Source of the DNA: Bacillus sp. AFS037270
Lineage (GTDB): Bacteria > Bacillota > Bacilli > Bacillales_B > DSM-18226
Length of the DNA stretch: 64,000 bases
Assembly (NCBI RefSeq): GCF_002585305.1
Contig: NZ_NUNF01000019.1
Location: forward strand, 101,065 to 165,064
Reading direction: 5' to 3'
Shown: positions 36,048-44,793 of the stretch, in pieces
How positions within the stretch are numbered: position 1 is the stretch's first letter
Layout: each line of letters begins with the position of its first letter
Notes under the pieces: generated by a model
Databases searched by the model: none
What the model was told of the DNA's origin: nothing
The model's input: the letters and a program-made list of their open reading frames with translations, nothing else
Translations under genes and position numbers: made by a program

Positions 36048-36773
36048 TTAGTTTCCTCCCTTAATTTCCTCTAGTGGTTTGGCATTTCCGTATACCGGCC
36101 GTTCTCGTTTAACTGGCTGCGCCCATTTAACAGCGTTAATGATCACTCGCTGAATTTGTTGGTTATGATAGGTAGGATAGGTTTCATGACCTGGTCTGAA
36201 ATAAAATACTTTTCCGTTTCCGCGCTTGTATGTACAGCCGCTGCGGAATACTTCGCCGCCTTCAAACCAGCTAGTGAAAATTAGTTCATCTGGCTGTGGG
36301 ATATCAAAATGCTCCCCGTACATTTCCTCATGCTCTAACTCGATATATTCAGGGATTCCTTCTGTAATGGGATGACTCGGACTCACGACCCAAAGGCGTT
36401 CCTTTTCGCCCGCTTCGCGCCATTTTAAATCACAGCTTGTTCCCATTAAGGTCTTGAAGATTTTCGAAAAATGCCCGGAGTGAAGGACGATTAGCCCCAT
36501 TCCATCAAGGACACGCTGGCGAACCTTCTCAACGATTTCATCGTTTACTTCATTATGAGCGACATGCCCCCACCAAACTAATACATCTGTGTTACTTAGA
36601 ACATCATCCGTCAAACCATGTTCTGGCTCATCAAGGGTAGCTGTTCTTGTATCAAAGCCTTCAGACTTGAGGAACTCAGCGATGGCTCCATGGATACCTT
36701 TAGGATAAATATCCCTTACGACTGGATCTTTTTGTTCATGACGGTTTTCATTCCATACAGTTACGTTCAACAT
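36048..36773 (-). CDS. thuA: ThuA family protein (trehalose utilisation type)
   Basis: About 241 aa, a class I glutamine-amidotransferase-like fold. [39 protein letters not shown] and [14 protein letters not shown] are characteristic of ThuA. In rhizobia ThuA works with the oxidoreductase ThuB on 3-keto derivatives of disaccharides. I used the ATG at 36773 (AAGGAG at 9 nt) instead of a start 27 nt upstream. It is coupled to the following Gfo/Idh gene, the same ThuA-ThuB type pairing. Confidence 0.88.
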   Translation of the reverse strand: MLNVTVWNENRHEQKDPVVRDIYPKGIHGAIAEFLKSEGFDTRTATLDEPEHGLTDDVLSNTDVLVWWGHVAHNEVNDEIVEKVRQRVLDGMGLIVLHSGHFSKIFKTLMGTSCDLKWREAGEKERLWVVSPSHPITEGIPEYIELEHEEMYGEHFDIPQPDELIFTSWFEGGEVFRSGCTYKRGNGKVFYFRPGHETYPTYHNQQIQRVIINAVKWAQPVKRERPVYGNAKPLEEIKGGN

Positions 36774-36879
36774 GTTTGGACACTCCTTCTCGTTGTTCAC
36801 TTTATTTATTATTTTAGAGAATACCAGAATAATTGAAACTGCTTACATTGACAAATAGGGTGAAAAATATTGAACAAAA

Positions 36880-37650
36880 TTATTTACTTATGAAATGTGG
36901 AAGCTTTGTTTTTAAATAATTGATACTAATTTCAATACTTTCAAGTGGTGTACGCCGGCTCACATCCTGCTCTACGACCCACCACTGAATATCAACTTGT
37001 TCACCCTTATTTAGCACAGCTTCTAGGTCAACGCCGCCTGTGCCAAGTTCAGCGAAGAATTGTTCGTCATCGGTCGTCATATCTTTCAAGTGAATTAACG
37101 GTGTTCGATTTTGATATCGTTCTATCCACTCTGCCGGCTTTTGACCCGCTTTAGTCAGCCAGTACACATCAAGCTCTGCCTTTACCATGTCAGGGTTTGT
37201 TTTATCAAAAATCGCTTCAAGTGCCATTCTGCCATCAGATAAGCGCTCAAGTTCAAAATCGTGATTATGGTAGCAAAGGGAAATCCCTTCCTGGCGACAA
37301 ATCTCACCCGCATGTTCTAAAAACGAAATTAGGGCTATGTAGTCACTTTCACTGCGTCGATCTGGCATTAAATAGGGACATACGACATACTTACTTCCTA
37401 ATATCTTTTGATCTTCAATTACCTGTGCCAGATTGTTTTCTAATTGGTCAAGCGGCACATGGCAGGCAGCTGTTTTAAGTCCAAGCTCATCTAATAACTC
37501 TTTTATTTCCATCGGAGTTAATCCATGGTAACCAGCAAGCTCAACACCATCAAAGCCAAGCTCTGCCACTTTTTTTAGAGTACCTGCAAAATCTTTTGCA
37601 CTTTCTTCCCTTAATGTGAACATTTGTACCGCTACTGGAATTTTTCTCAT
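36880..37650 (-). CDS. Xylose-isomerase-like TIM barrel (sugar phosphate isomerase/epimerase family)
   Basis: 256 aa. The start, RKIPVAVQMFTLREESAKDFAGTLKKV, and LCYHNHDFE, KAELDVYWLTKAG, PLIHLKDM and WWVVEQDV resemble the metal-site strands of inosose-dehydratase or keto-sugar isomerase relatives. It is the first gene of the leftward operon thuA-Gfo-isomerase-GH13. GGAGG precedes the ATG by about 7 nt. Its promoter carries element copy A, next to the divergent AraC gene. Confidence 0.87.
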   Translation of the reverse strand: MRKIPVAVQMFTLREESAKDFAGTLKKVAELGFDGVELAGYHGLTPMEIKELLDELGLKTAACHVPLDQLENNLAQVIEDQKILGSKYVVCPYLMPDRRSESDYIALISFLEHAGEICRQEGISLCYHNHDFELERLSDGRMALEAIFDKTNPDMVKAELDVYWLTKAGQKPAEWIERYQNRTPLIHLKDMTTDDEQFFAELGTGGVDLEAVLNKGEQVDIQWWVVEQDVSRRTPLESIEISINYLKTKLPHFISK

Positions 37651-37691
37651 TCTTAGTCCTCCATTTCTAGAAACCTAGCTTATTTGATTAC

Positions 37692-37756
37692 ATTTTATAT
37701 TTTATTTCTACTACTCAACATAGATGATATAATTAAAACATCTACTATTCTGCTAT
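37692..37756 (-). promoter_or_regulatory. Promoter with 39-nt conserved element, copy A
   Basis: The element spans 37718-37756 (begins ACATAGA, ends TGCTAT on the plus strand). On the minus strand TAAAAT (37692-37697) lies 20 nt beyond it and serves as a -10; there is no good -35, as expected for an activated promoter. It drives the isomerase-thuA-Gfo-isomerase-GH13 operon and lies 20 nt from the AraC start, so it may also control araC. Confidence 0.8.
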
Positions 37757-37776
37757 CTTTTTCGAAGAGGAAAATT

Positions 37777-38550
37777 ATGACCACAAACATACTTTTTTGC
37801 GGCTATTCCTATCATACAAAGGGATATCACTCTCAACATAAATCCGGATACCCGTCCTATCTTTTTCGACTACAAACAGAAGGGCTATGCGAGGTAGTCG
37901 TAAAAGGAACCAAAATGGAACTTAAGAAGGGCGATCTCCTTCTAATTAAACCAGGCGATCATTACGAACTACTTGTCAATGAAGGGCAAATTAGCGGAGA
38001 CTATCACATCGGATGCGAGGGAGCCTGGCTCGACGAATGGTGGGACCGTTCCGCTAAGCCTCCCGTTTCCCGTATTGAATTGGATGAAAAGCTGCTGCTC
38101 CTATGGCGTCAGATTATAATTGAAAAAAGGCGTCCTGGTTCCAATCAGAATGAGGAACTTGCCGACTATCTAGTCCGAGCCCTTTGTTTAACGCTTGAAC
38201 GTGCTGTTAGTGAAACAGTCCCTTCCTACCATTATCCATATCCAGTAACAAGGATGATGAGGTACATTGAGGAGCATGCGACAACCCAGTTTAAAGTCGA
38301 AGATGTAGCACGCCATTCAGGATTGAGTGTCTCCCGGTCGGTTCATCTTTTTAAAAGCAGTGTGGGAAAAACTATCATGGAATACACGCAGGAAATCCGC
38401 TTATCCGCTGCCCTTGAACGGATGAAGTACACTGCACTAACACTCGAACAAATCGCTGAAGACTGTGGTTTTGGCACCTATCCCTATTTCCATAGAGTGT
38501 TTAAAAAGAAGTATGGTGTTGCTCCTGGTATGTACCGCCGGCTTGAATAA
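37777..38550 (+). CDS. AraC family transcriptional regulator
   Basis: About 257 aa. An N-terminal cupin-like sensor (KMELKKGDLLLIKPGDHYEL, residues about 40-70) is followed by two helix-turn-helix units from residue 160: QFKVEDVARHSGLSVSRSVHLFK and the LEQIAEDCGFGTYPYFHRVFKKKYG signature. I used the ATG at 37777 (AGAGG at about 6 nt); the longest frame adds 31 unlikely residues. It diverges from the isomerase operon, sits beside element copy A, and is the best candidate to bind the three copies. Confidence 0.9.
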   Translation: MTTNILFCGYSYHTKGYHSQHKSGYPSYLFRLQTEGLCEVVVKGTKMELKKGDLLLIKPGDHYELLVNEGQISGDYHIGCEGAWLDEWWDRSAKPPVSRIELDEKLLLLWRQIIIEKRRPGSNQNEELADYLVRALCLTLERAVSETVPSYHYPYPVTRMMRYIEEHATTQFKVEDVARHSGLSVSRSVHLFKSSVGKTIMEYTQEIRLSAALERMKYTALTLEQIAEDCGFGTYPYFHRVFKKKYGVAPGMYRRLE

Positions 38551-38557
38551 TATATGA

Positions 38558-38591
38558 AAAAGGCTAGAATACACCAGTTTTCTAGCCTTTT
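38558..38591. terminator. Bidirectional terminator between araC-type and Gfo/Idh genes
   Basis: A 12-bp stem AAAAGGCTAGAA/TTCTAGCCTTTT with a 10-nt loop lies between convergent genes. Confidence 0.85.
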
Positions 38592-38610
38592 CCATTTCTT
38601 ATTAACTAAC

Positions 38611-39687
38611 TTAATTCAATTTTGAAGGTACAAGATCAAAGTCTTTAATGACTTGGTTAGTTTCGGCTGATTTAAAAATCGTTTCCATTAATCGTAGGAC
38701 ACGCAAAACTTCCTCGTTTTTCACGATTGGTTCTGCATTTCCTGCCACTACTGAAACAACATTTTCATAAAAGCTTTCCATTGTTTTTTCTACTTTAGGT
38801 AAATCAGATGTAGTCACAGCTTTTTCAGACGGAGGTGCCATTGTCTTCGTTAAGCCCTGTCCAGCTTTAATCGGTTTAGGGGCTTCTACTTCGCCCAGAT
38901 TCTGAGTGACAATTTTACCATTAATATCCCAATCGTTAATGACTGCTGTACCTTTGGTTCCTTTTGTATACCAACGCGGAAGTTGAATGAAGTTGGATGT
39001 TCCAACCTCTATCAATGAAGTGATACCGTTTTCAAATGTGATAAACACCTGAAATCCGTCATCTACCTCGTCCCCCAAAATATAACTTAAATTAGCAAAG
39101 ACACTCGTAATCTTACTATCAACCATAAATAAGAGCTGATCTAATAAATGGACACCCCAGTCAAGAAGCATCCCGCCGCCATATTCTTTCAAGTGACGCC
39201 AGTCTCCAGGAATACCATTTGCTCCTTGAACACGTGATTCGATATGAAAAACATCTCCGATGATCTGTTCGTCGTAAATCTTTTTCATCGTTAGGAAGTC
39301 TTCATCCCACCTGCGGTTCTGGTGGACAATAAAGGCACGGTCATTAATTTTTGCTGCTTCCATAATCTCAAGCAACTCTTCACTGTAAATAGTCACCGGC
39401 TTTTCACAAATTACATCCTTACCTGCGTTCAAAGCTGCGATGGCAATTTCTTTATGTACATCATTAGGGGTAGCAATTAGAACAAAATCAACAACATCGT
39501 CAGACAAAACAGCAGATAAACTTTCATAGACCTTGTAGCCATCTGCCAAAGAAGCTGTTCTTCTATCCTCAGATATGTCATAGGTTCCAACGACCTCAAT
39601 GTTTTGGTTTTCTTTTAATAGCTTTGCATGATAGCTCCCCATACCACCATAACCAACAATAACTAAATGATAGTTTTTATTCGTCAT
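38611..39687 (-). CDS. Gfo/Idh/MocA family oxidoreductase
   Basis: 358 aa. The N-terminal NAD-binding start is HLVIVGYGGMGSYHAKLL (with GYGGMG in place of the commoner GCGxIG). DVICEKPVTIYSEE holds the conserved EKP lysine, and GGGMLLDWGVHLLDQLLFMV is the second-domain signature. Substrate unknown; a sugar or keto-sugar is likely from context. Although it follows the ABC permease genes, element copy B gives it its own promoter. Confidence 0.9.
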   Translation of the reverse strand: MTNKNYHLVIVGYGGMGSYHAKLLKENQNIEVVGTYDISEDRRTASLADGYKVYESLSAVLSDDVVDFVLIATPNDVHKEIAIAALNAGKDVICEKPVTIYSEELLEIMEAAKINDRAFIVHQNRRWDEDFLTMKKIYDEQIIGDVFHIESRVQGANGIPGDWRHLKEYGGGMLLDWGVHLLDQLLFMVDSKITSVFANLSYILGDEVDDGFQVFITFENGITSLIEVGTSNFIQLPRWYTKGTKGTAVINDWDINGKIVTQNLGEVEAPKPIKAGQGLTKTMAPPSEKAVTTSDLPKVEKTMESFYENVVSVVAGNAEPIVKNEEVLRVLRLMETIFKSAETNQVIKDFDLVPSKLN

Positions 39688-39773
39688 CTTATTTTCTCCT
39701 TTTTTGCACCTATTCTCCTACAGGCATTTTTGGTATTTTCATAAACTTATAAAAACATTTCTTATTTGATTCC

Positions 39774-39838
39774 ATCTTATTATGGATATGCGAATTAAAA
39801 CATAGATTATATAGTTAAAAGATGAACTATTTTGCTAT
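39774..39838 (-). promoter_or_regulatory. Promoter with 39-nt conserved element, copy B
   Basis: The element spans 39800-39838, ending on the first base of the permease stop codon. The minus-strand -10, TAAGAT (39774-39779), has the same spacing as in copies A and C. It lies about 110-150 nt upstream of the Gfo/Idh gene at 39687. Confidence 0.8.
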
Positions 39839-40665
39839 TATTCTTTAACTGAACCCGAGGTTAAACCGGATACAATCCTTCGTTGGAAGATTAACACCAT
39901 AATAACCAGTGGAACACTTACTACAACTGTAGCCGCTGCAATCTCACCCCATGGAATGGTAAATTGTCCCTGGAACATAGCAATCCCAATCGGTACCGTC
40001 TTATACTTATCATCTGTATTGATGGTAAGGGCAAAAAAGAACTCATTCCATGCTGCAATGAAAACAAGGATAGCGGTAGTAAATATTCCTGGTACTGCAA
40101 GCGGCATGATGACCTTCCAAAAAGTTTGCATTAAAGTAGCTCCGTCTATTTTTGCCGCTTCTTCAAGATCTAGCGGTATTTTGCGGAAAAAGGTTACTAA
40201 TATCCAAATAGACAACGGCAGCGTAAAGGTTGAATAAGGAATAATCAATCCTAAATAGGAATTGGTGAGTCCAAGGTTCTTTAAAAAGATATAAATTGGT
40301 GTAATGGTTGCGATTTGTGGAAACATCGAGACAGATAGTACAATCCCAAGAATAAAAGTTTTTCCTTTAAATTGAAGCCTCGCAATGGCATAAGCAGCAA
40401 ATGACGCAACTGTAACGGCATACACAGTTGTAATAGTTGAAACCACCGTACTATTCCATAAATATCTTAAAAACGGATGATCAAAGAAAACGGATTTATA
40501 ATTTTCCATTGTCGGATGGGAGGTGTAGGGAGTAAATGCCTTGTCCCCGAACAATTCAGTAGCTGGTTTTATTGAACTAATCAGCATCCATAAAAATGGA
40601 AACATTACAACAAATACAAACACGATAAGAAACACATAAAAGAATGGGCTTGCTTTTTTCTGCAT
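39838..40665 (-). CDS. ABC sugar transporter permease (MalG type)
   Basis: 275 aa, six transmembrane helices. The cytoplasmic EAA loop reads LDLEEAAKIDGATLMQTFWKVIMPL. A family 1 carbohydrate-uptake inner-membrane subunit, pairing with the MalF-type protein encoded 43 nt upstream. No ATP-binding subunit is encoded nearby, so a shared MsmX-type ATPase is expected. Confidence 0.92.
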   Translation of the reverse strand: MQKKASPFFYVFLIVFVFVVMFPFLWMLISSIKPATELFGDKAFTPYTSHPTMENYKSVFFDHPFLRYLWNSTVVSTITTVYAVTVASFAAYAIARLQFKGKTFILGIVLSVSMFPQIATITPIYIFLKNLGLTNSYLGLIIPYSTFTLPLSIWILVTFFRKIPLDLEEAAKIDGATLMQTFWKVIMPLAVPGIFTTAILVFIAAWNEFFFALTINTDDKYKTVPIGIAMFQGQFTIPWGEIAAATVVVSVPLVIMVLIFQRRIVSGLTSGSVKE

Positions 40666-40708
40666 GTTAAAATTCCCCCCCTAAAAAATGGTGTACTGTC
40701 GAATTCCC

Positions 40709-42073
40709 TTATCTGTCATTTAGTAAATCTCTGCCCAAAAACTTAATATAAATCATTGAAATAATGGCTACGCATATAAATACAATGACAGAAAGGGCAG
40801 AACCGTCACCAAAATTAGTTTGAGAAAACATCACCTTATAAGCGAGGATAGAAATGGTTTCAGTAGAGTTAGCAGGACCGCCGCCAGTTAGAACGTAAAT
40901 TAAGTCAAAAACACGAAAAGCATCTAGTGTTCTAAATAGCAGTGCAACAAGTATGCTTGACTTTAACAAAGGCAATGTAATTTTCATGAATTGCTTCCAT
41001 TTACCTGCACCATCAATGGAAGCTGCTTCGTAAAGTGAGTCTGGAATGGTTTGAAGCCCGGCCAATAACAGCAAAGACATGTATGGAGTGGTCTTCCAGA
41101 CATCAGAAAAGATGACTGAAAACATGGCACCGGTGTCAGTTACAAGAAGTTTTTCCATCTTATCCACTAAGCCGATATCTGCGAAAATTTTGGCTACAAT
41201 GCCATTTTGCCCATCATATAAAAACTTCCACATAAGGGCGGAGACCGCGGTCGGAATGGCCCAAGGAATCAGAATGCTCGCCCTAATAAGCCCGCGTCCA
41301 ATGAAAGCCTTATTAATCAAAAGGGCAATCGCTAGTCCAAGAACAAGCTCCACAAGGACAGAGATAATCGTAAATGTAGTAGTATTTCCAATCGCCTTCC
41401 ACATTCTGCTAGCTGTTAAATTATCTTTGTAATGTTGCAAACCGATAAAATTAGGCTGAATAAGCGCATCTCCATATCCTGCGGCTAAACCCAGGAGTTT
41501 CTTTTCTTGAGTGAACTTAACATTGCCGGACAATTTCTTCATTTTATTATTAATAATTTCAGAAGTATTTTCATATTCTTTAGCCATTTTTTTATCAATT
41601 TTTGCAATGCTAAGCTCAGAGTTCACCTGTTCAAAATTCATTAACTTATCGTTTACGGAATCATATTTTGTGCTGATCTCAGATCTGCTGCGAATCATCT
41701 TATCTATGGATTGCAGTTGATCTTTTATGGGCTGAAGCTCCTCGGCGCCATTCCCACTCTTTATTTCATTGTCAATGGTTCCGATTAAAAACGGATAGTT
41801 ATTCAGATATCGTTCTAGGTCGAGATTATAACTTAAATGGACTTCCGATTTAGTGGGATTGTTTAATCTTAAATCAAACAAACTGAAATAAAAGGATTGC
41901 AAGACGGGCCAAATGGCAATGAGGAAGATTAAAATCATAGCAGGTGCCACAAGATAATACCCGGCCGTTTTCTCAGTAAAGAGTTTTTTTCTTTTCTTTT
42001 TCAGGGTAAAAGAAGTCTTTCTAACCGATGCTTTATAGTCATCTGTTTCTACTTTAAGGGCACTATTTTTCAC
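40709..42073 (-). CDS. ABC sugar transporter permease (MalF type) with coiled-coil insertion
   Basis: 454 aa, well above the 290-320 aa of ordinary MalF-type permeases. After a basic cytoplasmic tail and the first helix (residues about 40-65), a hydrophilic, probably extracytoplasmic insertion runs to about 205. Residues about 98-186 are Lys/Glu/Ser/Asn rich with heptad-like hydrophobics (LQPIKDQLQSIDKMI and similar), suggesting a coiled coil. The usual FIGLQHYKDNL follows, and then the remaining helices with the EAA loop SLYEAASIDGAGKWKQF. The insertion may be analogous to the MalF P2 loop that docks the binding protein. Confidence 0.9.
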   Translation of the reverse strand: MKNSALKVETDDYKASVRKTSFTLKKKRKKLFTEKTAGYYLVAPAMILIFLIAIWPVLQSFYFSLFDLRLNNPTKSEVHLSYNLDLERYLNNYPFLIGTIDNEIKSGNGAEELQPIKDQLQSIDKMIRSRSEISTKYDSVNDKLMNFEQVNSELSIAKIDKKMAKEYENTSEIINNKMKKLSGNVKFTQEKKLLGLAAGYGDALIQPNFIGLQHYKDNLTASRMWKAIGNTTTFTIISVLVELVLGLAIALLINKAFIGRGLIRASILIPWAIPTAVSALMWKFLYDGQNGIVAKIFADIGLVDKMEKLLVTDTGAMFSVIFSDVWKTTPYMSLLLLAGLQTIPDSLYEAASIDGAGKWKQFMKITLPLLKSSILVALLFRTLDAFRVFDLIYVLTGGGPANSTETISILAYKVMFSQTNFGDGSALSVIVFICVAIISMIYIKFLGRDLLNDR

Positions 42074-42103
42074 GTTAACCCCTCCTTTTTTAAGGATTTA
42101 AAC

Positions 42104-42132
42104 GGATTAGCCCCCAAGGAGAAGGCTAATCC
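42104..42132 (-). other. Intercistronic stem-loop between binding protein and permeases
   Basis: A perfect 9-bp stem GGATTAGCC/GGCTAATCC with an 11-nt loop. No T run follows in the direction of transcription. Such structures commonly stabilise upstream binding-protein mRNA and reduce permease expression. Confidence 0.55.
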
Positions 42133-42145
42133 TAGTTTTTTAATA

Positions 42146-43459
42146 TTATTTATTAAGGGCTGCCTTCATTTCTTTTTCCATATTTTGAGCCGCTTGTTCA
42201 ACAGTTTGTTCCCCTGCAATTGCTTTTGAAATATTAATTTGAATAATCTCTGAAATTTCCGGATAATTCGGAGCGACTGGTCGAGAAACGGCTGCACTTA
42301 AACCATCTACGAAGCCTTTATCAGCAAAAGTTGGGTTCGCTTTAAGAATCTCTTGATCTTGGTATAGCTTTGTAATTGTTGGAGCATGTCCGCCGTAGAT
42401 TGCATCAATCTTTTGACCCTCAGCTCCCGCCATGAACTTTAAGAATTCCCAAGCTTCTTTCGGATGCTTGGAATACTTATTGATACCAGCCATCCAACCG
42501 CCTAGTGCCGCAGCAGATCCTTTGTCACCTGCTGGAAGCGGAGCTACACCTACCTGACCTACAATCTTGGACTTCTCTTTGTCATTTGCACTAGCATATT
42601 CATATGGCCAGTTACGTAAGAATACCGTTTGTCCTTCAATAAAGGCTTGGTCTGATTCAACCTCAGTAAACGTTGTGACATTACCAGGTACTACATCAGA
42701 CTTGGCAACTTCAACTAATTTCTTTAAACCTTTGATTGCTTCTGGACTATTCACGGCTACGTTCCCATTTTTATCGATAAACGCTCCGCCATATGAGGCG
42801 ACAAATTCTACAGCGTTACATACAAGCCCTTCGTACTGTTTCGATTGAAAAACATAACCAAATTTTGTGTTGCCCTGTCCCTTCTTTTCTTTTGCTTTTG
42901 CCAATAACTCATCCCATGTTTTTGGAACTTCGTCTTCTTTAACTAAGTCTTTTCGATAGTATAGTAGACCTGCATCAACAAATTTAGGAAGGGCCCATTG
43001 TTTCCCGTTAAACTGGGCTGCACCAAGAGCTCCCTGGTTATATTCATTTAGGTCAATTCCATCCTGCTGGATAAAACGGTCAAGTGGAAGCACATAGCCA
43101 GCCTGGGCAAATTCAGCAGGCCAAATTACATCCATATCAATAACATCAATTTCGGAAGATTTTGCATTGAAAGCCGTTATATATGCATCATGCTGCTTTC
43201 CGGTATCAGAGGGCATTTCTCGGAACTCAATATCAATATTTGGGTGTGTTGCTTCAAAAGCCTCCACCACTTTTTCAGTTCCCTTAGTTACATCCTTCCC
43301 GCGTGCATAGACAATTTTTACTTTTTGCTCAGTTGCTGTCTTTGTTTTGTCGCCAGCTGGCTTTTCCTTTGTGCTGGTTTGATCGGAACTACAGGCAGCA
43401 AGTGCCAAGGATAATGTAGCAAATACGGCTAGAAGTTTTGCTTTTTTCGACTTTTTCAA
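42146..43459 (-). CDS. ABC sugar transporter substrate-binding lipoprotein
   Basis: 437 aa. The signal peptide ends in a lipobox, LALAACSSD, with Cys at about residue 23, so it is membrane-anchored outside the cell. The mature part is a family 1 extracellular solute-binding protein (VEAFEATHPNIDIEFREMP, WDELLAKAKE, GGWMAGINKYSKHPKEAWEFLKFM). The ligand is probably a glycoside or oligosaccharide. It lies between lacI and the permease genes, immediately downstream of an operator-like palindrome. Confidence 0.92.
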   Translation of the reverse strand: MKKSKKAKLLAVFATLSLALAACSSDQTSTKEKPAGDKTKTATEQKVKIVYARGKDVTKGTEKVVEAFEATHPNIDIEFREMPSDTGKQHDAYITAFNAKSSEIDVIDMDVIWPAEFAQAGYVLPLDRFIQQDGIDLNEYNQGALGAAQFNGKQWALPKFVDAGLLYYRKDLVKEDEVPKTWDELLAKAKEKKGQGNTKFGYVFQSKQYEGLVCNAVEFVASYGGAFIDKNGNVAVNSPEAIKGLKKLVEVAKSDVVPGNVTTFTEVESDQAFIEGQTVFLRNWPYEYASANDKEKSKIVGQVGVAPLPAGDKGSAAALGGWMAGINKYSKHPKEAWEFLKFMAGAEGQKIDAIYGGHAPTITKLYQDQEILKANPTFADKGFVDGLSAAVSRPVAPNYPEISEIIQINISKAIAGEQTVEQAAQNMEKEMKAALNK

Positions 43460-43470
43460 CGTTATTCCCC

Positions 43471-44484
43471 CTATATTGAAATCGATTTCAATTTTGACAT
43501 AGTTGAATCTCTAATTACCAAATCATAGGGTAATAGAATCTCCTGGTGGTTGACTTCTTTCTTAAAGGCAATGAAATCAATCATTACTTCCATTGCTGTC
43601 TTTCCAAGTTCTTCGATTGGTTGTCTAATGGTTGTAAGAGCCGGCTCTACCACCCTGGCAATCGGCTGGTCATCAAAACCAATGATGGCGATATCATCAG
43701 GAACATTTTTACCTAACGCCTTGGCAGCCATAATCATTCCGGCTGCCACCTGGTCACTTCCTGTAAAAACGGCTGTAGGTGCTTCTTTCAAATTCATAAT
43801 CGTTCTTAATACCCTTTTACCGTCTTCGATGTCGAATACATTAGAGAAGATCCAGTCCTCTTGAACCGAAATTCCTGTTTCCACAAGTGCTCTTCTGTAC
43901 CCAGCTTGTCTATCCTTTGCTAAATTACTTTTATCACCACAGGTACATGCAATTCTTATATGGCCTTGTTCAATCAAGTGCCGTGTTCCTATGTAGCTTG
44001 CCTTAAATTGATCCATACGAATGATTGGCACCTTTGTGTTTCTTTCATATTCATTGCATAAGACCATGGGGCCAAACGCTGAATATGGCTCAATTTGTTT
44101 CCACTCGTTTTCATAGGAAGTTAAGATTAAACCATCTACTTGTTTTGTTCTTAATAGCTCTAAAAAATCCATTTCCTTCTGTTTGCTATACCTCGTTTGG
44201 CAAATAAGTAACTGAAGATGGTTCTTAGTTGCTACCATATCCATCGCTTCCAGCAAATAGGCGAAAAATGGATTTGTAAGGACTGGAACTAGTATGGCAA
44301 TGGTGTCTGTTCTTTGGTTCCGGAGCCGCTGAGCAGTTGTATTTGGAACATACTTTAACGACTCCATTGCTTCACGAACTAACCTTTTTTTATCTTCTGT
44401 AACATTTGGATGGTTGTTAAGCACCCTTGAAACGGTAGCCCTTGAAAGTCCTGCTCTTTTTGCTACATCGGCAATTGTTGCCAA
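43471..44484 (-). CDS. LacI family transcriptional regulator
   Basis: 337 aa. The N-terminal helix-turn-helix and hinge, TIADVAKRAGLSRATVSRVL and VTEDKKRLVREAMESLKYVPN, is followed by a periplasmic-binding-like sensor domain (AIIGFDDQPIARVVEPALTTIRQP). Translation starts at TTG at 44484, with GGGGGG at 7 nt. It heads the ABC transporter operon, probably as a sugar-responsive repressor of itself and the transporter. Its last codons form a perfect operator-like palindrome. Confidence 0.92.
   Translation of the reverse strand: MATIADVAKRAGLSRATVSRVLNNHPNVTEDKKRLVREAMESLKYVPNTTAQRLRNQRTDTIAILVPVLTNPFFAYLLEAMDMVATKNHLQLLICQTRYSKQKEMDFLELLRTKQVDGLILTSYENEWKQIEPYSAFGPMVLCNEYERNTKVPIIRMDQFKASYIGTRHLIEQGHIRIACTCGDKSNLAKDRQAGYRRALVETGISVQEDWIFSNVFDIEDGKRVLRTIMNLKEAPTAVFTGSDQVAAGMIMAAKALGKNVPDDIAIIGFDDQPIARVVEPALTTIRQPIEELGKTAMEVMIDFIAFKKEVNHQEILLPYDLVIRDSTMSKLKSISI
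43475..43492. promoter_or_regulatory. Operator/cre palindrome within the 3' end of the lacI-type gene
   Basis: ATTGAAATCGATTTCAAT is a perfect 18-bp palindrome, 15 nt upstream of the binding-protein start. It fits both a LacI-family operator and the CcpA cre consensus. Confidence 0.65.
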
Positions 44485-44530
44485 ACAAAATCCCCCCTTT
44501 TCCCTCCTTTTAAAAGATATTCTCTCTAGT

Positions 44531-44591
44531 TGTAATCGATTTCAGTAAGCGATTACATTTTTACTTTAATAGATTACTCTTCCGATTGCAA
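44531..44591 (-). promoter_or_regulatory. Promoter and operator of the lacI-ABC operon
   Basis: On the minus strand TTGCAA (44586-44591), a 17-nt spacer and TAAAGT (44563-44568). At the expected transcription start lies an inverted repeat TGTAATCG (44531-44538)/CGATTACA (44550-44557); the left part also reads as a cre-like TGTAATCGATTTCA. Confidence 0.6.
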
Positions 44592-44657
44592 TACATATTT
44601 TCAGAAAAGTTATAGATTTCAAAAAATATTTTTATGCTTTAAAATCTAGCTAGAAAT

Positions 44658-44709
44658 AAAAGAAAATGACCCCAGTTTGATAACAAGCAAACCAGAGTCA
44701 TTTTCTTTT
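44658..44709 (-). terminator. Terminator of the Gfo/Idh gene
   Basis: A perfect outer 13-bp stem (44658-44670 with 44697-44709) and an inner GTTTG/CAAAC stem. The rest of the 309-nt gap 44485-44793 is the lacI promoter and leader. Confidence 0.8.
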
Positions 44710-44793
44710 AATTACCATTCTATTAATTTTGAATAATTCTTCTTGCTACTGATTTTAAAAAATGGGTTGTAAGAGTTCCCTCCAGCTGCTTGT

